Below, piece by piece: positions 16,788-24,990 of a stretch of 64,000 nt of DNA (its first letter is position 1; every line of letters starts with the position of its first letter). The position numbers and the translations under genes are program-made. The notes beneath the pieces were generated by a model that did not search any database, had not been told where the DNA came from, and saw nothing but the letters and a program-made list of their open reading frames with translations. The stretch is from Pseudobacillus wudalianchiensis (lineage in GTDB: Bacteria; Bacillota; Bacilli; Bacillales; Domibacillaceae): contig NZ_MAYT01000012.1 of assembly GCF_001685015.1 (NCBI RefSeq), positions 291,269 through 355,268 of the forward strand, given 5' to 3'.

Positions 16788-17776
16788 TGAAAGATAAACC
16801 GTTTGGATTGCAAATTTGGGTTACGATGACAGGCTTTCTTGTGTTCATTACAATTATTATTACTCTTGTACTCGTTAACTATCTATCTATCGACTTGCTG
16901 GGGAACTTAATTAGGTTTCTTGTGATTTTGTCTATCGTCAATATTTGCATCGCCAAAATTATTTCGAATAAAATAACAGAGCCCTTACGTTATTTAGAAA
17001 AAAGAGTGAAGAAAATCGCCAATAAAGAATGGGGAGAACCCATCACGCTGGACAGGGGAGATGAGTTTGGCAAATTGGCAGCCTCTATTAATATGATGCA
17101 AGAATCGTTAAAAAAAATGGAAGTAGAAGAAGAGATTTTTTTGCAAAGCGTTTCCCACGATTTGAAAACACCCATCATGGTCATCAGAAGCTATGCCCAG
17201 GCGCTGCAGGATAAGGTCTATCTCCACAATTCTTTCGAAGGGACGGTTTCAGTGATTATAAAAGAAGCCGCAAATTTAGAAAGTAAAGTAGAAAAGCTAT
17301 TATATTTAAATAGCCTAGACTATATTTTTCTTAAAAAAAATGAATTTAAAAAAATCAATCTAAACCATATGTTAGAGAGCTTAAACGTAAGGTTTTCGCT
17401 AAATCAACAGCGCATAAAGATCAAAATGGAATGGCTGGACATCGAGTTTTGGGGAAATGAAGAGGAACTCATGGTCGCTTTTGAAAATATACTTGAAAAC
17501 AATGTAAGGTATGCGGCAACGACGATTTGGATCGTAGCCCATACCGTAAAATATGAAGGGGTGGATTGTATAAAGATATCCTTCAAAAATGACGGGCCGC
17601 CGATTGAAGACAACACACTGGAACAGTTATTTAATCACTTTCACAAAGGGAAAAGCGGAAAGTTTGGTCTGGGCTTATTTATCACAAAGAAAATTATTGA
17701 TTTTCACAACGGGGACATTCAGGTGAAAAACACGGATTCGGGTGTGATCTTTAACGTGTTTATTCCGTTACAGTAA
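16787..17776 (+). CDS. CssS-like sensor histidine kinase without extracytoplasmic sensor domain
   Basis: 329 residues versus about 450 for B. subtilis CssS. It begins MKDKPFGLQIWV like CssS, has a first helix (about 10-31), a loop of about 10 residues (NYLSIDLLGN), a second helix (about 41-60), then HAMP, a dimerisation helix with FLQSVSHDLKTP (His124) and an ATPase domain with ENILENN (N box), KNDGPPI (G1) and GLGLFITKKI (G2). The catalytic parts are complete; what is missing is the sensor of roughly 120 residues between the helices. This layout is that of intramembrane-sensing kinases such as BceS, which take their signal from an ABC transporter. The amino-acid ABC operon lies just upstream. 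Confidence 0.85.
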   Translation: MKDKPFGLQIWVTMTGFLVFITIIITLVLVNYLSIDLLGNLIRFLVILSIVNICIAKIISNKITEPLRYLEKRVKKIANKEWGEPITLDRGDEFGKLAASINMMQESLKKMEVEEEIFLQSVSHDLKTPIMVIRSYAQALQDKVYLHNSFEGTVSVIIKEAANLESKVEKLLYLNSLDYIFLKKNEFKKINLNHMLESLNVRFSLNQQRIKIKMEWLDIEFWGNEEELMVAFENILENNVRYAATTIWIVAHTVKYEGVDCIKISFKNDGPPIEDNTLEQLFNHFHKGKSGKFGLGLFITKKIIDFHNGDIQVKNTDSGVIFNVFIPLQ

Positions 17777-17778
17777 TA

Positions 17779-17826
17779 AAAGGGTCAGTCCCTCATCGAT
17801 TGAACGCGATGGGGGACTGACCCTTT
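17779..17826. terminator. bidirectional terminator, second copy of the GGGGTCAGTCCCC hairpin family
   Basis: AAAGGGTCAGTCCCTCATCG (17779-17798) pairs with CGATGGGGGACTGACCCTTT (17807-17826), one G-U pair, loop of 8. It lies between the convergent kinase and amidohydrolase stops and has a T-rich tail on both strands. Confidence 0.88.
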
Positions 17827-17829
17827 GTT

Positions 17830-19569
17830 TTATTTCTTATACACCGTTTTACCGTTAATTACCGTTTCTAGAATCGGAATGTCTTTGATTTTCATTGATT
17901 GTACGGTTAATGGGTTGTCGCCTAAGATGACAAAGTCGGCGTATTTGCCGGTTTCGATCGAGCCTTTGATGTTCTCGTCGAAGTTTTGCCAGGCGGCATC
18001 AATGGTGACGGCGCGTAGGGCTTCTATGCGGGTGACGCGCTGTTCGGGCCCGATGACTTCGCCGCTTCTAGATGTACGGTTGACGGCGGACCAGACGGCT
18101 TGGAGCGGGCTCATCGGCGTGACTGGTGTGTCTAGGTGGACGCTGAAGCGGATGCCTCGTTTCACAGCTGATTTCAGTGGACTCATGCGTGCTGCTCTTT
18201 CAGGGCCCATAAAGGTTTCCCAATGCTGGTCTCCCCAGAAGAAGGTGTGTGAGACATAGAAGGAAGGGGTAATGCCGAGCTTCGCCATTTCGTCGAGCTG
18301 GTCTTCTCTTGCCATTTGAGCGTGCTCAATGCGGTGGCGTGCATCTTTCCGCGGGAAAGCTTCTTGTGCTTTGCGGAAAGCGTAAAGAATGTCGTCAATG
18401 GCGGCATCGCCATTTCCGTGAATGGCAATTTGATAGCCATTTTTGTGCAGCTCGATCACACGCTCGGTTAGTTTTTCACGGCTTTGCAGCGGGTGTCCGC
18501 GGTATTCCGGATCGTCTCCCGGCGGAACGTGGTACGGTTTGCTTAAGTAGCCGGTGTAGCCTTGGATCGATCCGTCCTGCCACATTTTCACGGCACCCAG
18601 CTTCAGCGTGTCATTGCCAAAACCGGTCACAAAGCCGCCCAGCTCCCCTGGGGAAGGAGAGAGATCACCGAGCCCGCCGCTGCCCATCGTCGTGATTCTA
18701 AGCGGCAATAGGCCTTCTTTTGAGTACTTTTGCAGGTTCATGACGCTTGTTTTGCTGCCGGCAGCGATAATAGAAGTGGTGACACCGGCTGCTGTATATT
18801 GTTTGACGGCTTCTTTTAAAGCGGCTAGTTCTTTTTCTGGTGAAGCGGCCGGCACATACTTGCTTACTAGTGCCATGGCACTTTCTTCTAATACGCCAGT
18901 CGGTTCCCCTGTTGCGCGGTCTCTTTGGATCGTGCCGCCTTCAGGATTAGGGGTATCCTTTGTGATGCCGGCGAGCTTCAAGGCGGCGCTGTTCGCGACA
19001 GCCAAGTGCCCGGACGTGTGAGTAATGAAAATCGGGTGTTCGTCGGAGGCCTGGTCAAGATCGGCACGGGTCGGGTGGCGTTTTTCCGCTAAGAGCGTCT
19101 GATCATAGCCCCGCCCTTGAATCCAGGCGCCCGCGACTGTTTCCTCTGCCCGTTCTTTTAACGCCGAGACAAGGTCAGCTATTTTTTGAATCTTTCCGAC
19201 CGGCGGGCTGTTTAAGTTCACATAGACAACGCCTTCCAAACCGGAGCTTGGAAAGTGGCTGTGAGCATCGATTAATCCCGGCAGCATGACCTTTCCTTTT
19301 AAATCGACTGTTTTCGTCTGACGGCCGGCCAGCTGACGGATGTCTTTGCTTTTCCCTACAGCAATAATCCTGCCATCTTTCACTGCTACAGCTTCCGCAG
19401 AAGGAGAGGCATCATCCATCGTAATGACAGTCCCGTTCGTATAGACCGTATCAGGCGCCAAAGGATCTAGCTTCTTCGGAAGCGTGCCAGAAGAAGAAAA
19501 ACCCATACACATGGCTGCAACTAGAGCGAGTGCCATCATTTTTTTACCGCTTGCTTGCATGCTTTTCAA
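17830..19569 (-). CDS. exported YtcJ-type metal-dependent amidohydrolase
   Basis: 579 residues from a TTG at 19569, chosen because GAGAGGAG is 7 bases ahead; ATG at 19560 or 19593 are alternatives. A signal segment, KKMMALALVAAMCMGFSSSG, precedes the mature part. Amidohydrolase_3 features: VYTNGTVITMDD, the metal motif LPGLIDAHSHF, GAWIQGRGYDQ, HGNGDAAID, RIEHAQM and the C-terminal GKYADFVILGDNP. The family hydrolyses amide or similar bonds of small molecules with one or two metal ions; many members are cytoplasmic, so export is notable. Substrate unknown. It is a single gene ending at the shared hairpin. Confidence 0.85.
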   Translation of the reverse strand: MKSMQASGKKMMALALVAAMCMGFSSSGTLPKKLDPLAPDTVYTNGTVITMDDASPSAEAVAVKDGRIIAVGKSKDIRQLAGRQTKTVDLKGKVMLPGLIDAHSHFPSSGLEGVVYVNLNSPPVGKIQKIADLVSALKERAEETVAGAWIQGRGYDQTLLAEKRHPTRADLDQASDEHPIFITHTSGHLAVANSAALKLAGITKDTPNPEGGTIQRDRATGEPTGVLEESAMALVSKYVPAASPEKELAALKEAVKQYTAAGVTTSIIAAGSKTSVMNLQKYSKEGLLPLRITTMGSGGLGDLSPSPGELGGFVTGFGNDTLKLGAVKMWQDGSIQGYTGYLSKPYHVPPGDDPEYRGHPLQSREKLTERVIELHKNGYQIAIHGNGDAAIDDILYAFRKAQEAFPRKDARHRIEHAQMAREDQLDEMAKLGITPSFYVSHTFFWGDQHWETFMGPERAARMSPLKSAVKRGIRFSVHLDTPVTPMSPLQAVWSAVNRTSRSGEVIGPEQRVTRIEALRAVTIDAAWQNFDENIKGSIETGKYADFVILGDNPLTVQSMKIKDIPILETVINGKTVYKK

Positions 19570-19595
19570 TAAAATTCTCCTCTCTTTGTTCATAG

Positions 19596-19640
19596 TCAGG
19601 TGCTTTTTGGCCAAATCTTCTTGCGAATACTTCTCTTCAT
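19596..19640 (-). CDS. possible 14-residue leader peptide before the amidohydrolase
   Basis: ATG at 19640 follows GGGAGGCG by 4 bases and reads MKRSIRKKIWPKST then TGA, stopping 27 bases before the amidohydrolase TTG. The strong ribosome site with a very short basic frame looks like a leader, or the frameshifted original N-terminus of the amidohydrolase. Weakly supported. Confidence 0.3.
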   Translation of the reverse strand: MKRSIRKKIWPKST

Positions 19641-19936
19641 GGATCGCCTCCCTATTTTTCCTGCAAGATAGAGTAATCCGGATGTACGTACCAGTAGCGG
19701 TGCACTCCCTGCACAGTTACTTATACAAGCTATGTATTATGATGGCTTCTTAGTGTCTGAAAGTAAATGGTATAATTATCATAATATTTCGACAATTTTT
19801 ATGTTAGCTCATGGCTTCTTCTCTTAACAAGGGGTAGTCCATTGCTTTGGCGTGGTGGGAGACGATTCCCATTAAATTATGATAAAATCTTGAGGAAAGA
19901 GAAATTATCATACACCGAGACAGGGGAGGAATACAG
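19641..19936. other. intergenic region between divergent genes
   Basis: About 300 bases shared by the divergent amidohydrolase and 19937 gene. TATAATTATCATAAT-like sequence near 19770 and again AAATTATGATAAAAT near 19873 are possible -10 areas, but I cannot fix a -35. Nothing else recognised. Confidence 0.4.
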
Positions 19937-20350
19937 GTGAAGCTGTTAAAGGTGCTTTTTGTTACGGTGATCATCCTGGCGTTATTAGCAGTTGGGGCTT
20001 TTTATGTGGGGACGAAGATTGTGTCAGATAAAGTGATGGACCAATTCTCTAACCAGTTAGAGAATAGCGGCGAGATGGACCAAATTAAAGAGAAAGTGAA
20101 GAATGATCCAGAGCTGCAGAAGTTTATTGCTGAAGGGGCCAATGTAGATAGCAAGACGCTGCCTTTTCAAACAAAAGAAGAAGCGACACGGCAATTAGTG
20201 AAAAAATTTAACGTGTCAGAGCTGCGAGACATGCAGGCTGATTTGCAACAAGGGAATAAGCAGGAAGTGTTGAATAAATTAGAAGGAAAATTAACAGACA
20301 AAGAACTGCTCGCTTTGAAGGTGCTGGCTTATAAAGAATTGAATAAATAG
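19937..20350 (+). CDS. membrane-anchored protein of unknown function
   Basis: 137 residues, GTG start behind GGGGAGG. One N-terminal membrane anchor (about 4-26) is followed by a helical, charged extracellular domain: DKVMDQFSNQLENSGEMDQI, then FNVSELRDMQADLQQGNK and KLTDKELLALKVLAYKEL. I do not recognise a named family; similar anchored proteins are common in Bacillus. It lies upstream of two other small anchored proteins on the same strand but is separated by a hairpin. No catalytic motif is seen. Confidence 0.7.
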   Translation: MKLLKVLFVTVIILALLAVGAFYVGTKIVSDKVMDQFSNQLENSGEMDQIKEKVKNDPELQKFIAEGANVDSKTLPFQTKEEATRQLVKKFNVSELRDMQADLQQGNKQEVLNKLEGKLTDKELLALKVLAYKELNK

Positions 20351-20395
20351 AGGAGTCATTCCCCATCGCTTTAAAGCAGTGGGGGGCTGACCCCC
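20351..20395 (+). repeat. degenerate third copy of the GGGGTCAGTCCCC hairpin family
   Basis: GGAGTCATTCCCCATCGC followed by GCAGTGGGGGGCTGACCCCC: the two arms still resemble the 11274 hairpin but have several mismatches and there is no T-run directly after. It follows the 19937 gene stop. Confidence 0.65.
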
Positions 20396-20464
20396 AACCG
20401 TTGTTCTTGTCGGCTGCCTGTCTGAATATCTTCAAGTAAACGGCCTTTTTCAAGGGGTGGTTCT

Positions 20465-20938
20465 TTGTTGAGAAAACGGCGCAGGCGGAGGAATATGGTG
20501 ATCATACTGGTCCTCCTTCTTTTTTGTATAGGGGTAGGATGGCTTTTTGTGAGAGGGCTTTTCACATCGCCAGGCGAGCAGGCGCAGCAAGTGGTAGATG
20601 AGTTTTATCAATATGAGCAGAAAGCAAATTTCTCGAAGTCATGGGAAATGTTCCATCCGTTTATAAAAGAAAAGTTTACAAAGGGGCATTATGTACAAGA
20701 TCGGGCGCATGTGTTTATGAACCATTTTGGTGTAGAGTCTTTTTCTTATACGCTTGGTGAACCGGAGGAGCTGGAGAAATGGCAGGCGTCCGCTGAAGGC
20801 CCGGAGCTTAGTTTCGTGTATAAAGTGCCAGTTGTGCAGGTGTATAAGGGGAAGTATGGAAACTTTTCATTACAGCAGGACGTCTTTGTCGTACAGGAAA
20901 AAGAAGACTGGCTCATTTTGTGGGACTACAATCAATAA
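20465..20938 (+). CDS. membrane-anchored protein with NTF2-like domain
   Basis: 157 residues from TTG at 20465 (a second TTG is next to it); AAGGGGTGG precedes. Five arginines in front of one membrane helix (about 11-33) orient the rest outside. The outer part starts PGEQAQQVVDEFYQYEQKAN and SWEMFHPFIKEKF, which has the look of the NTF2-like or DUF4878-type cone fold used for binding small ligands or wall parts. Nothing catalytic can be seen. It may be co-transcribed with the VanZ-family gene 58 bases downstream. Confidence 0.65.
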   Translation: MLRKRRRRRNMVIILVLLLFCIGVGWLFVRGLFTSPGEQAQQVVDEFYQYEQKANFSKSWEMFHPFIKEKFTKGHYVQDRAHVFMNHFGVESFSYTLGEPEELEKWQASAEGPELSFVYKVPVVQVYKGKYGNFSLQQDVFVVQEKEDWLILWDYNQ

Positions 20939-20996
20939 AGCTTGTGAAAGCGGAAAGGACTGCAGCCCGGCGTTGGTTGCAGAGAAGGAGTTTCAA

Positions 20997-21512
20997 GTGA
21001 AGTCTATCGCAAGAATCGTTCTATTACTCGTTATAGCAGGGATCATTTATTCTTTTTCCTCCCAAACGTATGAGGAGCAGTCGCTCGTTCCGATGATGCA
21101 GAAAGTGCTTCCGGGTGAACCGTTTGCGGATGTGTTATCGCAATTTAAAGTGATGTATTGGGGAAAAGAGATATCGGTTGAGACGAAAGGCTATTATTAC
21201 TTTCTCGAATTTTTTATCCGCAAGTTTGCGCATTTGCTTCTATTTGGCCTGCTAGCGGTGGCGTTGTTCCGCGTATATTTATTGTGGAAGCCGGACCGTT
21301 TCTTCGGAGGCATTCTTGTTGCCCTTATCGGTACGGGCATCTATGCGGCTTTTGATGAATGGCACCAGCTGCAAACAGGCGGCCGAACGCCGCTTGTGAA
21401 TGATGTGTTTTTAGATCTTGCCGGCGGGCTCATTGCGCTTTTGCTGTACATGCCGTTTTACTGGTGGAGACGAATAATCTGGAGAAAAAAGAATAGCGAT
21501 AAAAACCTGTGA
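20997..21512 (+). CDS. VanZ-family membrane protein
   Basis: 171 residues from GTG at 20997, GAAGGAG 6 bases ahead; longer upstream readings enter the preceding gene's frame and are rejected. About four membrane helices. The family core is visible: SFSSQTYEEQSL, then FFIRKFAHLLLFGLLAVAL and YAAFDEWHQLQTGGRTPLVNDVFLDLAGG. VanZ proteins lower teicoplanin binding by an unknown means; most chromosomal members have no proven drug role. The stop lies inside the following terminator stem. Confidence 0.85.
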   Translation: MKSIARIVLLLVIAGIIYSFSSQTYEEQSLVPMMQKVLPGEPFADVLSQFKVMYWGKEISVETKGYYYFLEFFIRKFAHLLLFGLLAVALFRVYLLWKPDRFFGGILVALIGTGIYAAFDEWHQLQTGGRTPLVNDVFLDLAGGLIALLLYMPFYWWRRIIWRKKNSDKNL

Positions 21513-21550
21513 TAGGGTGGGCGTTTTTTCGCCTTATCACAGGTTTTTTT
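21503..21550 (+). terminator. rho-independent terminator overlapping the VanZ-family stop
   Basis: AAACCTGTGATA (21503-21514) pairs with TATCACAGGTTT (21535-21546), with an inner GGGCG/CGCC stem and a T8 tail. Confidence 0.88.
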
Positions 21551-21660
21551 TGTTGTTTCTTTTAAAAGAAAGGGGTGTCAAATTCAATAGGAAACTATAT
21601 ACTCATTTAGAAGATTATGATACTTTATACTTACTAACCATGATACTTCAGGAGGGACTT

Positions 21661-22608
21661 ATGAAGAGGGCAGCAGGAGTTGTAGTCGCAGCGATTTTAT
21701 TAGCTGGATGCAATAATGGGACGTATGAGAAAGCGATGGAGCAAGGGAAGCTGGCATTGGCAAATGGAGAATTCGACAAAGCGCAGGCATCATTTGAATT
21801 GGCGCTGGATGAAAAGCCGAAGGATGAGAAGGCAAAAGGTCTTTACGAAGATTTGACAGCTTATCATGAGGTGGAAAAAGCGGTCGAGGAGGCTAAATGG
21901 GAAGATGCGTTGACGAAAGCGAACCGTTTGCTTCAGGAGGGCCATTTAGCGGATAGTCTAAAGAAAGAATTGGAAGAGTACGTAAAAACAGCTGAGAGTA
22001 ACGATGAGCAATCTAGTGAAGTAGCCAAAAAACTAGAAGAAATTAAGGATTCTATTGGGCAAGGGAACTATAGTGATGCCCAAACCTCCATCAATGAGCT
22101 CAAACAAAATGAAGAGACAGCAACGGCGTTGTCCGGTTTTTCCGACGAAGTGAAGAACATTGAGGAATCGATCAATGAGCGGCTGCAGAAGCAAAAAGCC
22201 GCAGAGGCTTTAGAGGAGAAGGAAAGAGCACGCGCCGAAGCAGCTGTCAGCAAGAAAGAGGAGTACTTGCAGAAGCTGTACAACATAGAGGCAGGTATGT
22301 CTGACTTAACGTATATTTACGAACACGGCACGACAGTGGAAATGAGAGAAGCTGAAGCGGCCGCATACAAGAAGTGGGATGACGCCCTCAATGACATTTA
22401 CGGTGTACTGAAAACGCAGCTTTCCTCTAGTGAAATGACGAATTTGCGGGACAAGCAGCGCGAGTGGATTAAATACAGAGATCGTACAGCTAAAGCAGAA
22501 TCAGCCACATATGAAGGAGGATCATTTGCCTCTGTCCAATACGTTAGCACTCAAGCACGGCTGACAAGAGAAAGATGCTACGAGCTTGTTAACATTTATA
22601 TGAGATAA
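21661..22608 (+). CDS. lipoprotein with repeat/coiled-coil region and LprI-like C-terminal domain
   Basis: 315 residues from the ATG at 21661 (AGGAGGG 5 bases ahead). The signal ends AAILLAGC, so Cys17 is lipidated. Residues 20-200 are TPR-like and coiled coil, with repeated ANGEFDKAQASFELAL and QGNYSDAQTSINEL units; residues 215-310 resemble the DUF1311/LprI lysozyme-inhibitor domain (WDDALNDIYGVL, REWIKYRD). It would sit on the outer face of the membrane. Function is inferred only: protection from, or control of, wall lytic enzymes. Single gene with its own terminator. Confidence 0.75.
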   Translation: MKRAAGVVVAAILLAGCNNGTYEKAMEQGKLALANGEFDKAQASFELALDEKPKDEKAKGLYEDLTAYHEVEKAVEEAKWEDALTKANRLLQEGHLADSLKKELEEYVKTAESNDEQSSEVAKKLEEIKDSIGQGNYSDAQTSINELKQNEETATALSGFSDEVKNIEESINERLQKQKAAEALEEKERARAEAAVSKKEEYLQKLYNIEAGMSDLTYIYEHGTTVEMREAEAAAYKKWDDALNDIYGVLKTQLSSSEMTNLRDKQREWIKYRDRTAKAESATYEGGSFASVQYVSTQARLTRERCYELVNIYMR

Positions 22609-22622
22609 CGGATTGATAGGAA

Positions 22623-22655
22623 AAAGAGCGATTCGCCAGGTGGATCGCTCTTTTT
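22623..22655 (+). terminator. rho-independent terminator of the lipoprotein gene
   Basis: AAAGAGCGAT (22623-22632) pairs with ATCGCTCTTT (22644-22653), then TT. Confidence 0.85.
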
Positions 22656-22778
22656 GATAGGGTGATATCAAGGAAGAGTGGTGATCTATCCGGAGTTGCC
22701 TCGCTTTTATCTGGAAACAAGGCCGGCATATCCAGAATGGCGGCACATTTATCAAGGAATCTCCCGTTTAAAAAATGC

Positions 22779-22805
22779 TAAACAAAAGGCTGGGTGTGAC
22801 GAAAT
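22779..22805 (+). promoter_or_regulatory. sigma-D-like (motility) promoter of the chemoreceptor gene
   Basis: TAAA (22779-22782), exactly 15 bases, GACGAAAT (22798-22805), against the sigma-D consensus TAAA-N15-GCCGATAT. It lies about 30 bases before the receptor start, and chemoreceptor genes of Bacillus are usually sigma-D controlled. Confidence 0.55.
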
Positions 22806-22836
22806 AACTATAAAGGGGTTTTATAGGGGGTAATAT

Positions 22837-24843
22837 ATGTTTAGGTCGATAAAGACAAAAATCATTAGTACCATCTTGGTGATATTTGGTTTGGTTGTTG
22901 CTGTGATGATGATTGTAAGCGGTTTACAGATTAAGCAGAAGACAGAGGAAAATGTTGTCGCTCAAACGAAAATTATGATAGACGAGATGAGCTCTTCCTT
23001 TCAGTTGTTTCTGGGCCAGTATGAGAGAAGCATGAATCAAATGGCTGATTCCGCAACAGTGAAGCGGTTTACTGATCTTATTAGTGTCACCGATCCAGTG
23101 CAGAAACAGCAGCTGGCAAAAGAGTTTGACCAAGAGTTTAAACAGTATACGGATACTTATCAAGAGGCTTCATACATTTATATTGGATATCCAGATAAGA
23201 GCATCAAAACATACCCATTTCTTAAAGTGGCAGATAATTATGATGCTACTGCCAGACCGTGGTATCAGGCATCGCTGAAAGAGCCGGACAAAGTCCAGTG
23301 GTCAAAGCCATATGTGGATGCCTTTACAGGGGAGTATGTAATCACGGCTTCAAAAGCAATTACGAAGAATGGAAAGGTTGCCGGGGTGCTGGGAGTAGAT
23401 ATTATTTTGAAAACACTCTCGGAAAGCATGCAGGAAAAGAACCTCGGATTCAAAGGCTTTCCATACGTACTTGATGCAGACGGAACAGCAATTGTGTATC
23501 CAGACAAACAAGGAGAGGATTTGACTGGCTATCCGTTTGTCGCCGATATGTATAAAGCAAACGAGTCAGAAGGCGTCTCTCGTTATACAATGAATAACGC
23601 AAAAAAAGTAAGCGTTTACACGACAGTTCCGAATTTAGGCTGGAAAATCGGGGCGATTTATCCTGAGAAAGAAATTTATAAAGTAGCATCAGAATTAAGA
23701 AACCTTCTAATCTGGCTTTCTGCGGCAGGGGGACTTATTGCTTTTGTAATCTTATTCTTTATGATTAGTAGAATTATTAAGCCGCTACACCATTTGAAAG
23801 CTGTAATGGACCAAACAGCTGCAGGGGATCTTACGGTGCGGGCAGAAGTTGCTTCAAAAGATGAAATTGGCGAGCTGTCCCATGATTTTAACTCGATGAT
23901 TGAAAAGATGCGCGGGCTCATTGCCGTTATTAGTGCCTCTGTGTCAGAGGTTCGTCAATCGGCTGAAAGCTTGAATGCCACTTCAGAAGAAACGAATGCG
24001 GTTAGTGAGCAGGTAGCGGCAGCGATTAGTGAAATCGCGAGCGGCGCTTCCCAATCAGCCGGTAATGCGGAAACCGCCAGTGAAAATTCTGGACGTCTCG
24101 GCAGGCAAATTAGCAAAATCAATGAAAAAGCGAGTGGTATGACAGCGATTGCTGAGCGGACGGATAAAATTAATGAAAATGGACGACAGCAAATACAGCA
24201 GCTGCAGAATTCGTTTGATAGCTGGAAAGATAATTTACAGGTCATGGCAGGTGTGATTGATCAGCTAGATGAGAAGGTGAAAGCCATTGGGGGCGTCATG
24301 GAGACGATCACACAGATTTCTAATCAGACGAATTTGTTAGCTTTAAATGCGAGCATCGAAGCGGCAAGAGCTGGCGAGCATGGAAAAGGCTTTGCGGTTG
24401 TAGCCGAAGAAGTCCGGAAGCTTGCGGAGCAATCGGCGCAGTCAACGGAAAAAGTAAAGGCTACAGTAGAAGAGCTGCAAGCGGGTGCCCGACAAGTTTC
24501 CGGCCAAATGCAAGAGACGAGAGAAACCTTCCAGCACCAGGAAGAAGTCGTCCATCATACGGGCACAGCCTTTGGCGATATCGCAAAGCTAATGGAAGAA
24601 ATGAAACACTCGATTGATGAAGTCTATCATGAAGTCCAGGAAGTAGCCAAACATAAAGAGGAAGTGGCAAGAACGATTCAGATCATGGCAGCGACCTCGG
24701 AAGAAACAGCGGCCTCCTGTGAGGAAGTCAGCGCTTCAACGGCCGAGCAGCTTCATGCGATTCAGGCGGTTGCAGAGTCAGCGGAACAGCTCACAAACTT
24801 AAGCAATGATCTACAAAGTGCGACGAACCAATTTAAGGTTTAA
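22837..24843 (+). CDS. methyl-accepting chemotaxis protein with Cache sensor
   Basis: 668 residues. Membrane helix about 9-31, outer double-Cache sensor about 35-280 ([16 protein letters not shown] and [14 protein letters not shown] are dCache hallmarks), second helix about 288-310, HAMP about 311-363, then the signalling coiled coil with its conserved tip [20 protein letters not shown] and [16 protein letters not shown]. Similar to B. subtilis McpA/McpB/TlpA, which bind amino acids and other small ligands. RARPWYQ-type residues fit amino-acid sensing, but the ligand is not decided. It is a single gene; a sigma-D-like promoter precedes it. Confidence 0.93.
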   Translation: MFRSIKTKIISTILVIFGLVVAVMMIVSGLQIKQKTEENVVAQTKIMIDEMSSSFQLFLGQYERSMNQMADSATVKRFTDLISVTDPVQKQQLAKEFDQEFKQYTDTYQEASYIYIGYPDKSIKTYPFLKVADNYDATARPWYQASLKEPDKVQWSKPYVDAFTGEYVITASKAITKNGKVAGVLGVDIILKTLSESMQEKNLGFKGFPYVLDADGTAIVYPDKQGEDLTGYPFVADMYKANESEGVSRYTMNNAKKVSVYTTVPNLGWKIGAIYPEKEIYKVASELRNLLIWLSAAGGLIAFVILFFMISRIIKPLHHLKAVMDQTAAGDLTVRAEVASKDEIGELSHDFNSMIEKMRGLIAVISASVSEVRQSAESLNATSEETNAVSEQVAAAISEIASGASQSAGNAETASENSGRLGRQISKINEKASGMTAIAERTDKINENGRQQIQQLQNSFDSWKDNLQVMAGVIDQLDEKVKAIGGVMETITQISNQTNLLALNASIEAARAGEHGKGFAVVAEEVRKLAEQSAQSTEKVKATVEELQAGARQVSGQMQETRETFQHQEEVVHHTGTAFGDIAKLMEEMKHSIDEVYHEVQEVAKHKEEVARTIQIMAATSEETAASCEEVSASTAEQLHAIQAVAESAEQLTNLSNDLQSATNQFKV

Positions 24844-24846
24844 TTT

Positions 24847-24902
24847 TCAAACGGTCGCTCGCCTGTCCAACGTTTTGTGTTTTGAAAGCCAAACGTGACA
24901 GT
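24847..24902. repeat. short copy of a dispersed intergenic repeat
   Basis: CAAACG-GT-CGCTCGCCTGTC at the left and TTGAAAGCCAAACGTGACAGT at the right correspond to the two ends of the larger element at 57080-57187, with its central hairpin missing. It lies right after the chemoreceptor stop. Confidence 0.5.
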
Positions 24903-24923
24903 GGGCCTGAGAGAGTGAAATTC

Positions 24924-24963
24924 AAAGACGGCATCCCAAAAGTTTTGGGATGCCGTCTTTTTT
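24924..24963. terminator. bidirectional terminator between chemoreceptor and SLH gene
   Basis: AAAGACGGCATCCCAAAA and TTTTGGGATGCCGTCTTT form a near-perfect 18-bp stem with T- and A-runs on either side. Confidence 0.9.
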
Positions 24964-24990
24964 CATAAACCTGTCGGAAGAACGCTGCAA

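Noticed and set aside
22678-22833. 50-codon GTG frame between the lipoprotein terminator and the chemoreceptor
   Set aside because: It has AAGGA upstream and looks protein-like, but it spans the sigma-D-like promoter of the receptor gene, lies opposite another open frame and matches no family I know.
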